Below are positions 25,670 through 36,561 of a stretch of 64,000 bases of DNA, piece after piece. The stretch lies in the NCBI GenBank assembly GCA_023078685.1, contig JALGAS010000006.1, forward strand, positions 4,278,001 to 4,342,000, written 5' to 3'. Every line of letters begins with the position of its first letter. Position 1 is the stretch's first letter. The notes below the pieces were generated by a model that was not told the DNA's origin, did no database searches, and saw only the letters and a program-made list of their open reading frames with translations. The DNA comes from Neopestalotiopsis rosae. Taxonomy: Eukaryota > Ascomycota > Sordariomycetes > Amphisphaeriales > Sporocadaceae. A program made the translations under genes and the position numbers.

Positions 25670-26754
25670 GATCCAGAACAAAGAAGCAGCAACTCCACGC
25701 CGATGCCGGCATACGTCGAAGATGCACCCGACGACACAGATGACGAAACGATTGGCGCAAAGTAAATATCAGAAAAATAATGGTGTTCAGGTCTGGTTTG
25801 TTTTCTCAAGGGGCCACAGGTTGTGCAATACAGCATCAGCATGAGGTGTTTCTTTTTTTTTGATTTCTTTGATTTTGGCCTTTTAGGATGCGCAAAGATG
25901 GATTGGTGGCAACGAAATCATGGGGTTGGAGTGTCGTTTTCGTGTTTGTTCTTGGGGAGTTGTTGATTTTTCCCGGTTTTTGCCTCTCTTCTTCGTCCTG
26001 GTCTCCGTTTCATGGCAACAACCGAGTCTCGACACGACTCGGCATATATACAACAGTGTTTTCCGGACAAAACGGGGAGTTTTACACGACATGGTCACAA
26101 GGAAAGGGGTTTTTACGTTTGGTTTTGCACATGCTCGTTTTTGAGACTTGAAAGATTGTACGGAAACGGCAAGGGTCATTTGGCATTCAGAAGGGAAGGT
26201 CGGTCATGTTGTCTTGTCGTTGTTGTTCTTTGTGTACTTGGGTACCCGGAATGGAGTCGCGCATTTACGTGCCCAACACTTGCAGAAAGGGGAGTTCTTG
26301 TCATTGCACTTGCGTCAAGTTGTATTTGTGTTTTGGCCCCCCTACAGGACGGCGGGCGGCTTCTTCGGCGGTAATGGAAAAAACACTTGTGAGAAAAAGG
26401 GGAGGACGCAAAGATGATATGGTGGTAATGAGGAAAACATATGGAGGCTCTACGGTAATGCATGGAGTAATGCTTTGGTTTGAGCATTTCAATGGCCAGG
26501 GTATATAACTACTTTGCAAGCAATAGGAGTTTTTGGCATCCGGCATTGGGTGAACAACAAAATGGAAAAGACTTCACTCTGGCAAATACTCATTTCATAA
26601 TACTTTTCATGTCAACCAAGTGTCCTTATTGCTAACAGCAGCAGACAAGAACCAGAGGCTATAACAAGTTCATCAACCTGGGCGGATTTGGATCATCAAC
26701 TATGTTCCATATACTTTACGGCGGCATTTCCAGCTGGCTAAACCAACCTACCGC
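25670..26754. other. Convergent intergenic region
   Basis: T-rich 3' flanks of the preceding plus-strand gene and the kinesin gene. Many short overlapping open frames, none credible. Confidence 0.6.
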
Positions 26755-28932
26755 CTAAGTCCTTGCCGTGCTAGAGGCTTGAGTCTTGAGCTTTGCCTGC
26801 TGAGCTGTCATGGCAAATTCAAGCGTATTCCGTGTCTCCTCCTTATCCTTCTTCAATGGGCTCACCATGACAAACATCATGGTCTTGCACCCGTCGCCGA
26901 GGCTGGACTGGAGAAGCTTTGTGAGAATGGATTCGCGAAAACTGACGTGCTTGACGCGAGGGTTCGCCATGTCTCCCAGGACCTTTCGCAGCGCAGACAG
27001 CGACTTGTTGATCTGGATACCCTCGGCCTGGCTGGTCTTGTCCGTGGTGCTGGGCTTCTCCGAGCCGGCCAGATCAATGAGGTTGAGCAGGCCCTCGGTC
27101 ACGGCCTCGGACCGGCCGTCGACGCGCTCGGCGACGATGCGCAGGGTCAGGACAGAGTGGCTTCGCGACGACTGGGCGTTGCCAGCCGTGGTCCGCGTCC
27201 GGCGGTTGGCCGAGGCGTGGAAGAGCAGGTCTCGGACCTTGTCCTCAAACTCGCCGTCGCCACCGCCTTCTTCCCCTGCCGTTAAGTTCACCTCGGTGCT
27301 CTCGGCCTCGTGGACGTCGACGCCCTTGATCTTGGCGTACTTGACTGCCACTTCGGCCGAGGGGGCACCGTTCCGACCACCACCCTCCCGCAGCAGGTCG
27401 TAAACCTTTTCGGCGTACACCTCGATGTACTTGCCCGATACCGACAGTCGCCGGATGCCCTCGTTCTCCCGCATGAACTCTGAAATCATCTCGACTGAAC
27501 GAGGAATGATGCCAAAATCTACATCGTCGCCCTCGGGCGCGTTCTTTTCGTTCCAGGGAAAATTCATGGTATGCGTCTTTCCGCTCCCCGTTTGACCATA
27601 GGCAAATATGCACACGTTGCGCCCGTTAATGGCCGACATGACGAGCTGGCCCACCTCATCAAAGATGTCCTCGTTGCGGTCGGCCCCATCAAAGACGCGC
27701 TCCATCTGGAACGAGTCGATATCGGCGGCGGTACGCACGGTGCGCTTGGGCATCTTGAGGACCTGGGCGTGGTTGCTGCCGGCGCCCACGGCCGTCGATA
27801 TATCCAGCAGCTCCTCGTCGCGGGCGCCGAGCCGCGGGCGGACTCTGCACATGACGCGCAGATTGCCCCGGAAATCTTGGACTTGGTCGAACAGCTGCCG
27901 GACATTGTCCTGGGCTCGTGTGTACTTTTCGGATGCCGCCCGGAGCAGGTCCTCCAGTTCGGCTGCCCTTTCTTTGGCGGCGGTCCCTTGACGCTCCTTG
28001 GCCCGCAGCTGCGCCTCGAGGTCCGCGATCCTCTTATTGCGGTCGGCGATCTTTTGTGCTTCGGCGGCAGCTTCGCTTTCCCGGACGCTGATTTTCGATT
28101 CCAAGTCGGCAAGGGCCAGCTGATGCCGCGCAGCCTCCTGCCCGACCGCTACGACGCTTTCTTGTTTTTGTGTTTTGAGCTTGGTCTCGAGGTTGACCAT
28201 TTGCTGTTTCCACTTCGACTCGGTCGACTGGCCCTCCAGCTTGAGCTGCTCAAATTGCTGTAATGATCTTGCCAGCTGTGCCTCCGTCTCCTGCAATCGG
28301 TACTGCAGATCGTGCAGCTGATCATCACCAGCCTCCGTGTCTCGATTGGCTTGCTGGGCGCTCTCATCAATCGACATTTGAAGTTCCTCCAACTGAAACT
28401 TTGTCGACTGTAGCGCGGCCTCGAGTCCTTCCTTTTTGCGTTCCGTCTCGTCGAGCTGTTCGCGCAGCAGTGCCATCTCGTCTGCTTGTTCCTGGGTCAT
28501 GACCGTGGTGGCCCCTGATCCAGCACGGGTACGGGCACGACCTCTTCTGACATCACCACCGTCACCATCATCAACACCACCTCCTCTACCCTCTCCTGCT
28601 TGGCCCGCTGCCACAAAGTCCCGAAACTGACCCAGCCGCTCGCCCAGCTCCTCGTGCATGTCGAGCTCGCGCTCCCTCTCGCCCAGCTGCTCCTGGAGCT
28701 CCAGTATGGCGTCGGCGGCCTCGCCGCAGGCCTTTTCCGCGACGCGCACCCGGAACTGCAGGTGGCAGTACATGTCCTGGAACGTCTGCAGCGTCGAGAG
28801 GTTGAGCTTGCCAAACGACCAGCGCTGCTGGTTCCGGAGCAGGGCCTTTTCAAAGTGGAACCAGTTTTGCTCAATCTCGGCCTCGTCCGTGTGCGTCCAT
28901 TTTCGGTGCGCGGCTTGGAGGAGGGAGTCCAT
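26755..28932 (-). CDS. Divergent kinesin-14 (C-terminal motor kinesin)
   Basis: A single exon of 725 residues. Residues about 60-350 are coiled-coil-like (long Glu/Gln/Leu/Lys heptads) after an Asp/Gly/Arg-rich linker at 110-140. The neck-motor junction FRGNLRVMCRVRP at about 354-366 is the kinesin-14 signature. The motor has the P-loop GQTGSGKT (446-453), switch I SSRSH (588-592), switch II DLAGSE (620-625) and INKSLSALRKVL (641-652). Such motors move toward microtubule minus ends and act in spindle and cytoplasmic arrays. The segment HVSFRESILTKLLQSSLGDG and the tail EFAMTAQQAKLKTQ differ from the Kar3/KlpA consensus as I remember it, so this may be a second, divergent kinesin-14. The lack of introns is notable in this window. 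Confidence 0.9.
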   Translation of the reverse strand: MDSLLQAAHRKWTHTDEAEIEQNWFHFEKALLRNQQRWSFGKLNLSTLQTFQDMYCHLQFRVRVAEKACGEAADAILELQEQLGERERELDMHEELGERLGQFRDFVAAGQAGEGRGGGVDDGDGGDVRRGRARTRAGSGATTVMTQEQADEMALLREQLDETERKKEGLEAALQSTKFQLEELQMSIDESAQQANRDTEAGDDQLHDLQYRLQETEAQLARSLQQFEQLKLEGQSTESKWKQQMVNLETKLKTQKQESVVAVGQEAARHQLALADLESKISVRESEAAAEAQKIADRNKRIADLEAQLRAKERQGTAAKERAAELEDLLRAASEKYTRAQDNVRQLFDQVQDFRGNLRVMCRVRPRLGARDEELLDISTAVGAGSNHAQVLKMPKRTVRTAADIDSFQMERVFDGADRNEDIFDEVGQLVMSAINGRNVCIFAYGQTGSGKTHTMNFPWNEKNAPEGDDVDFGIIPRSVEMISEFMRENEGIRRLSVSGKYIEVYAEKVYDLLREGGGRNGAPSAEVAVKYAKIKGVDVHEAESTEVNLTAGEEGGGDGEFEDKVRDLLFHASANRRTRTTAGNAQSSRSHSVLTLRIVAERVDGRSEAVTEGLLNLIDLAGSEKPSTTDKTSQAEGIQINKSLSALRKVLGDMANPRVKHVSFRESILTKLLQSSLGDGCKTMMFVMVSPLKKDKEETRNTLEFAMTAQQAKLKTQASSTART

Positions 28933-29561
28933 GTTCGTCGGTCTGGGTTGGGTGGGTAGATGAACTTGTAGATGGTGGATCAGAGCTTGAAATTATTTCC
29001 CAGAGACCCATTTACTACTGGTATACAATTTTGTGGTATATGATCGAATAGCGAGATTGAAATGTAAGTCAATGTGATCAATATCTCGCCACGAATTTAG
29101 GAGTCGCAGACCTGAAGTCGAGTCCTTCTCAACTGTTGAGATTGAGGTGAGATTAATAGCTTTCGGCTTCATTGGCAAGCAGTGTCTAGGGACAGGTAAA
29201 CTCTTTTACTAACGACTTATTGCTACGTTGCTGGTCTTTGTTTTGTCACTTCCAAAAGGCGAAGGCACAGATTGACAGATGAATGGTATTGTGAACTGAC
29301 AGACAAGTTACGTATAAGCCGCATTGTTTCACAACTTTCCCCAAAACGTTTGGTGAAGGTGAAAGCATAGAACCGTGGAGGACAAAGCAGCAAGACCAAC
29401 AAAGAGGTCACCCAAGCGCCAGCGCAATGTATCTCGCGCGTAAGAGCCGGGGGTGACGTTAGAGAAGGTAGATGGTATAGTGATTTGCAAAATTCCCGTC
29501 CTAGAAATCTACCTTTAACCAATTGTAGCCGTTGGCAGCCTCTGAGATCTTTGGATCAGAG
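28933..29561. other. Intergenic, no gene seen
   Basis: This lies upstream of the kinesin gene and downstream of the F-box/ankyrin gene. Short open frames only. Confidence 0.6.
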
Positions 29562-31628
29562 CTAGTCAGAGACTGTTTGAACGAGGTCTAGATTGGTGTC
29601 GACGCCATACTCGAGCAGCAGCTTAACATAGGCGCGCCTCTTTCCTTTGGGCTTGGTCTGCGCTGTCCGGAAGAGGGCCCCAAAATGAGACTTTCCCTGC
29701 TGAAGTGCGCGGACTTCGTCCGGGTCCACATCTGCCTTGAGAATCTTTTCGACAAAGGCGGGAGGAAGCCCCCAAGAAACGGCCCAGAACAAGACGCTCC
29801 CCTGCTCTTCAGAACAGTAAGTGCACGAGGCGCCTCTTGCTAGCAGGATCGATGCCAAATCGACGCAGCCGGGTGAATGCCTTACGAGTCGCACGAGTGA
29901 GCGCTTGTCATTGATTATGATGTTCTCCTGGTCGATATCCAGTACCAGTTCGAGACACGAAGTATCGGATGTCCATACGGCTCGGAAGAGGTCAAGTATT
30001 TCTTTGGACCCAAGGATCGGTGCATCCAGTCTCGAGTAGAAGAGCCTAGCAGTAGAGACGTCTTTGCAGCGCAATACACGCAGTAGATTCTGCATCGTCG
30101 GTTTAGCTCCATGGTCGAGCAACAGTCTGACGATAATCTGGCCGTCCAACCGCTTAGAGAGTGATTTGAAGTATGTATAGCAAGCGCTGTCCAACGGCTG
30201 GCGAAGGGTACCTCCTCGAACGGCGTCGGCTCCATATTGCAGCAAAATCTCGACAATGTCTGCATTTTGACCTGTTCGGCATGCCAATACCAGAGCCGTG
30301 TCGCCATCGTCGTTTGTACGATCCACCGAGGCTTTGAAATCCAACAGCAGTTTCACGGCCTCGGTAAACCCCTCGAGAACAGCAGCCATAAGCAAAGTCT
30401 GATTCTTATGCCTGTGGTCCCTTGCATTCGCATCCTCTCCGACTTCCAAAAGTGACCGCAGGAATTCCACTCGCGGGCCCGTTTCGGCTCGGGGCGCGCC
30501 AATTCTGCATCGATCATAGATGGGCAGCGGGTTGAAAAGGATATGAGCCAACGGTGTCTTGTCCGTCAACGCCAAATTGATGATTTCCAGCCCAGCCTCC
30601 GAAGACGCTGGTCGGCGAATTTTGTAATCAAGCACGCGGTACGCTGTCTCATACTCAAGGTGGGTAAGCGCGTCCGTCAGCATGCGATAGAGGCCAGTAA
30701 GATTTGCACCTTTTTTGACTAGGTACTCAAAGCACTCCCATTGTTTGTGCATGAAGGAATAGTCCAGCGGCGTCTCTCCTAGATTATCTGAGACATCCAT
30801 GTCCGTCTGAAAAGAATTTTCTAGTATGAACTGGGCCACGGCAAGACGCCCGTTTTGACAGGCATCATGCAGGGCTGTGATGCCACGGTCTTTGCTGTCC
30901 ACATAGATGGAAGCGCCGGCGTGTAAAAGTGCGAATGCCACCTCGTCGTGCTCAGAGCAGATGGCAATGTGTAGAGCCGACCAGCGCTGCCGATATGGTA
31001 AGATTCGGCGTTTGTTCTGGAAGCTTGGATGGGTGTGTACTGCTAGCCGTCGAGGGAGGCTACATGCGCAAACTCCACGACAAGACCTGTTCGTGTCTGC
31101 CCCGAGTCGGAGCAGGAGCCGGACTATGTCCAGGTGACCCTCCCTCACCGCGAGATGCAAGGGGTTCCAATCGCGAGACCACCGCGATACGTCTGGAAAC
31201 AGAGCATCGATTGGCTCGTATGGGAAGTTTCTGAATCTATAGTCTGCAGCCAAGTGCCGTCCGTAGCGGTCATACTGCGAGACCCGCCCGTAATCGTCGG
31301 ACGTGGTGTACTCGCCGTGAGCCAAACGACCCGGCACGGGGCTTATGTAGAAGTCGCCTGACCACGGCCCTTTGCGATCAGTACGCCAGTACCAGTTTGG
31401 GTCTGCGCCATTATCCATGAATAATTGGACGATCTTGATATGCCCAAACAATGCTCCCCACATGAGTCCACGCCGGCTGTTGAGATCATCCTTCTTGTAG
31501 AGCTCCGATATGACAATGTCGTGAAGCCGGTGGCTGGTTAGGGCGATATTTATCAAATCATTAATTTTGGGAATGAATTCCAACACGATTCTGACAATCT
31601 CAACTGGGCTCTCAGAAAGGGACGCCAT
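29562..31628 (-). CDS. F-box-like protein with ankyrin repeats
   Basis: A single exon of 688 residues. The N-terminal 45 residues (SPVEIVRIVLEFI, then LINIALTSHRLHDIV) resemble an F-box, which in this architecture usually recruits substrates to an SCF ubiquitin ligase. Ankyrin repeats follow, with clear copies at GLMWGALFGHIKIVQLFMDN, NPLHLAVREGHLDIVRLLL, SALHIAICSEHDEVAFALL, TALHDACQNGRLAVAQFIL, TLLMAAVLEGFTEAVKLLL and TALVLACRTGQNADIVEILL; several further copies are degenerate. The substrate is unknown. The start is the first ATG of a compact N-terminus. This is a large and fast-evolving family in filamentous fungi. Confidence 0.87.
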   Translation of the reverse strand: MASLSESPVEIVRIVLEFIPKINDLINIALTSHRLHDIVISELYKKDDLNSRRGLMWGALFGHIKIVQLFMDNGADPNWYWRTDRKGPWSGDFYISPVPGRLAHGEYTTSDDYGRVSQYDRYGRHLAADYRFRNFPYEPIDALFPDVSRWSRDWNPLHLAVREGHLDIVRLLLRLGADTNRSCRGVCACSLPRRLAVHTHPSFQNKRRILPYRQRWSALHIAICSEHDEVAFALLHAGASIYVDSKDRGITALHDACQNGRLAVAQFILENSFQTDMDVSDNLGETPLDYSFMHKQWECFEYLVKKGANLTGLYRMLTDALTHLEYETAYRVLDYKIRRPASSEAGLEIINLALTDKTPLAHILFNPLPIYDRCRIGAPRAETGPRVEFLRSLLEVGEDANARDHRHKNQTLLMAAVLEGFTEAVKLLLDFKASVDRTNDDGDTALVLACRTGQNADIVEILLQYGADAVRGGTLRQPLDSACYTYFKSLSKRLDGQIIVRLLLDHGAKPTMQNLLRVLRCKDVSTARLFYSRLDAPILGSKEILDLFRAVWTSDTSCLELVLDIDQENIIINDKRSLVRLVRHSPGCVDLASILLARGASCTYCSEEQGSVLFWAVSWGLPPAFVEKILKADVDPDEVRALQQGKSHFGALFRTAQTKPKGKRRAYVKLLLEYGVDTNLDLVQTVSD

Positions 31629-32133
31629 GGTGATGGAACCTGAGCTTCAGGCAGGTACCAATTTAGATGTGCCGGGATCAAGATGATATGTAGATCTGAC
31701 ATGAACACCCTACGATGAATGTTCGTCCTTTTTAAATGATCCTGGATGATACTCGTAGCCTGTCGTGATTCATCCGCTAATCCCTGCATATCGCACCCTG
31801 TTTCTGATATCATATTTTTGCCTCCTTCAATGGGCCTCAAGTGTGAGTCAGCTAACATGGGTTATTGCGGCACAGCCCAGGTACATTCTGCAATTTGAGG
31901 TTTGAACGTTGACAAGCGGGATGACGCATATACACAGACTACTACTATTATCTACGACTCTTTCGATAGTAACCAGGCTGTATGTAGCCTGGAGATCGAC
32001 ACATGGCAGTTCCATTGTCGCTCTAATGCTGGACATGTAGCCTTTGAAAGTGACAGTAAAATTACGCGCGCAATCAATTGAAACCCGCTGCAAATCCCCC
32101 GGCTTGTCTCTTCGCGTGGGGCCTGTTGCTTTC
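31629..32133. other. Intergenic, no gene seen
   Basis: Short region between the F-box/ankyrin start and the tyrosinase stop. Nothing supported. Confidence 0.6.
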
Positions 32134-33711
32134 TTACAAGTAAAAATAGCAGAATGGTCCAGCTATGGTGTTCATTACCTCGCGGATGGTAGTGGAGGGC
32201 CCCGCATAGCCCATGTCGAGAACGTCGTCGAGAGTGGTGAGCGCCGACTCGGGCTCATTGGCCCAAGTGATGTGACCGTAGTTGCCGGCGTCTAGGTCAG
32301 TCAGGCGAGTCGTGGGGTCCAGGGCTTGCCTATAATGACGTGTCAGTATGACCGGCGCACCTGCAGATGTTTGGACATTACTTATTGCCACTTACCATAA
32401 AGTCCACATCCTATCCATCATACCGTGGTGGACCCAGAAGGCAGGGTCGCCGGGGGAGGTGAAAAGATCACCACCAGGATCTCCGCTGGAAATTCTAAGT
32501 CAGCGAGAGTTCGCTAATCGACATGAAATAGATTGATGGTGTAGTGTATTCCGCCGTGAGGTCCAATCTCAACGGTGTACGGCACACCCTCGGAGAGGAT
32601 GCGGTACTGCTCGATGTTGGGCTTCTTCAAGAGTTCTATCGCTTTTGTCAGCATGGCTCCTTTGGTAAAATTGTCTCAGTCTAGGCGCAATTACCAAGTA
32701 CGGTGGTGTAGTTGGCGTAGCGCGTGTTCAGGGCCGGGCCGACGTCGCGCTTCAAACCACGAGGGTTGTAGCCGAGGCCGCCGTCAGGGCCGGCTTCAGT
32801 GCCCACTAGGCCGGCAACGGGCCCGAGATTGACGGTCATGTTGGCAAAGGGGCCGGTGGTGACGAAACCGCCGCCGAGACCCGCGGCCAGCTGGATATCT
32901 CCTCCATCGACGCCCTCGGGGGGAGTGATGACGGAACCATTGTGCGGGACGTAGTCACCGTTACCGCCCAGACTGTAAAGGTCACCATTGAAGATTGGCG
33001 AGTCCTGAGGTGCTGAGGCGTACTTGGGCCAGTCCCAGTACTATCAAATTCACCTCGAGTTAGTATTCAAAATCACCAGTAATGAAGGGACCTCATGGTG
33101 CTGACTCACAGGCTGGTAGCCGGTATAGCCGCACTCCTCACGCAGAGCAGTCTTGTACAGGCTGACGAACCATCTATGCCACGCCATGAAATTGCCACTA
33201 TAGTGAATGCTCAGTGTCTGCTGAATATGGACGACGATGAAGTCATCGTACTGTGAGACGGGTGAGCACAATGATCCATACGCCTGGCCAAGGAAGGAAT
33301 CAGTCAAAACTTACACGGGACTTGGCGCCGGAGGAGACGTTGGCTGGGGTGAGCGGCGGAAGCTTTTGCAGGCACTTAACGGCGTTGATGTATTCCAGCC
33401 TCTCCGCCTTGGATAGCGAGCCACTGAAAGGATGGTTAGCAAAGCTGATCGAAAAGGCAATAGCCTGGGGAGGGGAGACTGAACTATTCACGACGAAAAA
33501 CAATGTTCTTCGCTGAGCAAGTTGAAGATGAATTGAGGGTGGCGAGCTGGTTGTCGGTGATGGAGTTGACGAGCGACTGGAACTCGGCAGCCGTCTCTTC
33601 AGTAGCTTTGCGAGCCGTAAGCACGGCCGTGGAGGGAGTAGCTGAGTGTGAGAAGGCACTAGGGACCGCGAGGGCACAGGCGGCCAGAAAACCAATCGGG
33701 CAAAGTTTCAT
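32134..33711 (-). CDS. Secreted tyrosinase (type-3 copper), one exon junction unresolved
   Basis: Exons complement(32134..32329, 32396..32485, ~32537..32635, 32695..33040, 33110..33250, 33315..33423, 33485..33711). Residues 1-21 are a signal peptide. The copper A site shows His120, His128 and His137 (HIQQTLSIH, then AWHRWF); copper B shows PHGGIHYTI and DPAFWVHHGMMDRMW. YWDWPKYA between them is typical of fungal tyrosinases, which oxidise monophenols and o-diphenols to quinones. Five introns are normal GT-AG (59-69 nt), the first with a GTTCAG donor that gives RREYGSLSKAERLEY. Between ...HYTI and GDPGGDLF no GT donor gives the needed frame: the only nearby GT, at about 32523, leads to a frameshift. 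So this is either a damaged gene, a non-canonical intron or a sequence error. The last exon ends in IAGPFCYFYL. Confidence 0.82.
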
Positions 33712-35027
33712 GTTGAAGGAGTGTCTCTTCCTTTCCTTCCTCTGCTGCTACCTCAAACCGCTGATCTGCGACACTTTCGAATTCATTCACAGGATGGATA
33801 ATGAGCGGTGCAGACGGGCGCGGTATAAGAGAAAATATGTGACTTTCTGGGGTGGCAAAGCTAAAGCTTCGGCAGCTTACGCTCTTGTGAATTCCCTGCA
33901 GATCTAATCGGAGGAGTCCAGAATATGCGTCGCAATAGACACGAGTTCGTTTGATTGGACATGTGGTGGTGTCTATTGCGACCTGGGCCGCAAGCCTGCG
34001 TCCTTCGTGCCGCTAACGATAGTCGAATACGGCTAAGGTGAGAGCGAGTGCCTGGGTCATGAAAAAGACTATAGGACAGGCAAGGGTACGTAGTCCGAAG
34101 GAACGAATAATATCTGATTACCTGGTATCTTGGCCCAACGCTTCTACGGGCTAGCCACTCACGTAGTATTCCATATAAGCGTGTGGGGGACATTGCATAT
34201 ACGCTACGCCGCTCATGATCTGACATATATTCCGTTCTCCCCTGGCCTAGATTGGTCCGTCCCCGATTTCCCGTTCCGGAGCCAGGGTCTAGTTGTAGTG
34301 ACTACTATAAATGCGAACTACTCATCTTTCACATACGGTCTTTCTCTTTGGAAAATGGGACTAAATGATAGACTACTCCATTCACAATCTGCGTTGAGCT
34401 ATTCGTGCAAGGAATCAGACAATGTCCGTTTTCACATCACAGCTTCCCGGAGCATGGACGTCACGAAATTAATAATAAAAAGGAGAAGTTTGGTTTGTTT
34501 TTGATTCATTGTAAAGAAACTTAGCAAACTCTCCGTTACGGACTATGCCGATATTTTTGTAGACTCCGATATTCAGAATTCCATTTACGCTGAGAATTCC
34601 AACAGGGCGTCCCCAGACTTAACATCAGTAACCAGGAAACTGGCTGTTAGACTTTGCAATCCAATCACCCGGAGGACTACAGTTGCCGGTGGATCCCAGT
34701 CTGTAGATTTTACCTGAGATGAGAGCGTTCAGCAAATTGTTCCACCGAGCTGCAGGAAGATCTGAGGTCGCTCACCATCGCCACATTGGCAAATATTGGG
34801 GACGCAGCATCTAAGGGCGGCAAAATGGTGGCAGTCTAAAATACTGCGAGGCTCAGCCAGTGCAGGTCCAGGCTCGCGAACCTCAAGAGTGTCATCAACG
34901 ACCAATGGATTGTGCAGACGAAGAGGACACTGGTCGCGGCGAGAAGAATATTGCAGTACTTCTTGGCTATAGATTGTGGTGTAAGCAAGCAATGTGCCGT
35001 TAGTATAGGCTGGAGAGCTTGCAAATA
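33712..35027. other. Intergenic region with a possible relic of a membrane-protein exon
   Basis: This contains the tyrosinase promoter. At 34836-35024 on the minus strand, just after the stop of the next gene, a hydrophobic open frame (NILLAATSVLFVCTIHW) resembles in character the C-terminal membrane segments of the adjacent paralogue pair. It has no supported start or splice context and is not called a gene. Confidence 0.45.
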
Positions 35028-36561
35028 TTATTCATCTTCATTTCGCAGATCAGTCAATGTCCATATTCTACCAGTTCCATTTTGTCCTACGAGTGCAGCA
35101 AGGATATACCCAATCCCACCGCACAATAGCAATGTGACAATCAAAATCATGACTTCTTTCCAGAGGCCAAGGACAGATATCATAAGTGATATCACAATAG
35201 AAATGATAGCAAAAACCGTCAACGTTGTGCCAGAGAAGCGAACAATAGCCAGTAAAACCAATCCAGCAACGATGGTAGTGAAACTTCCAGCAAGAAAAGC
35301 CGTGACCGGTACATAAATGCTGGTCTTCTTCCTCAAATACCGCAAATACTTAAAGGCGTATGAATCAGGGAATTGACGCCGCAAGAAAGAAAAAAGAAGA
35401 GGCCAAGACAAGAACATACTAAAGTAAGAAGTGGAACATAAAATTACCAAGAATGCGGCATTTGCCTCGCTCAGGGAAGTAGAAATACCAAGTTCGTACA
35501 AGCTTCCGATCAAGTGAGATGAGATGCGTCGGAATTCAGCCAACTCCTGGCGCAGGTGTTCAACTCTAAAAGATATTAGATTCTGCAGCCTCAATACCCA
35601 GCGCGGTCTCATGAGATCCGAATCGAACAAGGATTTCACAACGTAGGAGGCAGGAATTCCAAGTCTGCTCCCACGATAGACCAACGGTAGATCTACCTTT
35701 ATTTCTTCGGCTGAAGATGTGAGGAGGAGGAGGGCAAGAATATGGCCTTCCGAAGCCAGTATGGAATTCCAAATGTGTCTCAAGTGCATGCTGCTTTGAG
35801 TATCTGGCTCCGCATGGTTGTGTAAGGCATGGAGTTCCCGGTCCAATTGCGACCGTTTGGTCAATAAATGCATGAGCAGTTCGTGATGGCGGATGAATAC
35901 TTCAAAGTCCTGAGGGTGCTCAAGCTGCTGTACGGGAACACCATGGAAGGCGTCTCGTCTTAATTGAGGGAAGGGGCCGCTCTTCATCAGCTCGATGCAC
36001 GTGGTTGTATTTTGATATTCTGCCTGTCCATCATTGTGAGTTAGTCCATCACCGCGCACTTGTACTTCGATTCTGTCTCACCTCCGACTTGCAAAGCTCC
36101 CATAAAGCTATACGATTGCCCTCAGCTGCCAGCTTGTTGCCCTCGGCCGCCAACCTGTTGCTTTCAATAGTTGCCAAATTGGCTACTCCAGCACTCTCGT
36201 CGGCCCGGATTTGGTAAATCCACGCTGATATTCCGAACAGTAGTGTGATGATGAGACCCAGGGATACCATTCCATTTGGTAACCACGATATCCATCTGCG
36301 AGCAGCTGTCTTGGGCTGGTCATTCCTAGAGGACAGTGGAGCTCCATCTTGGTTTGTTAATATACCTTCGTGGGCGGGATCATCTTGACTTGTTGCATGG
36401 GTCGATTGAGTTCGGTCTCCAAAAGAAAGATCAGGTTGTCCATTTCGAGGCGCATCGGTTGGGTTGGCCTCAGCGAGGGATCCTGAACTTTCAGTTGCAT
36501 TGTTGGGGCCTTCGAGGGCCTGTGCCGCTGATACTGGCATATATGATGCCTTGATACCCAC
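35028..36561 (-). CDS. Multi-pass membrane protein, paralogue A of a tandem pair, function unknown
   Basis: Two exons, complement(35028..36023, 36082..36561), give 491 residues; intron 58 nt with GGACTAACTC branch region. Residues 1-95 are polar. One membrane segment (about 97-117) ends in WIYQIR, followed by a repeat rich in SNRLA/GNKLA (131-150) and LWELCKSE. Splicing joins this to AEYQNTTTCIELMKSGPF. A helical soluble region includes LHALHN and RHIWNSI, and four further membrane segments lie near 349-374, 397-421, 424-446 and 450-472. The architecture and the exon junction are shared with the next gene, its tandem paralogue. I know of similar uncharacterised membrane proteins in moulds but no function. 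ATG 36540 is an alternative start. Confidence 0.78.

Noticed and set aside
27571..28263. Plus-strand open frame opposite the kinesin
   Set aside because: Antisense shadow; the kinesin frame carries all motor motifs.
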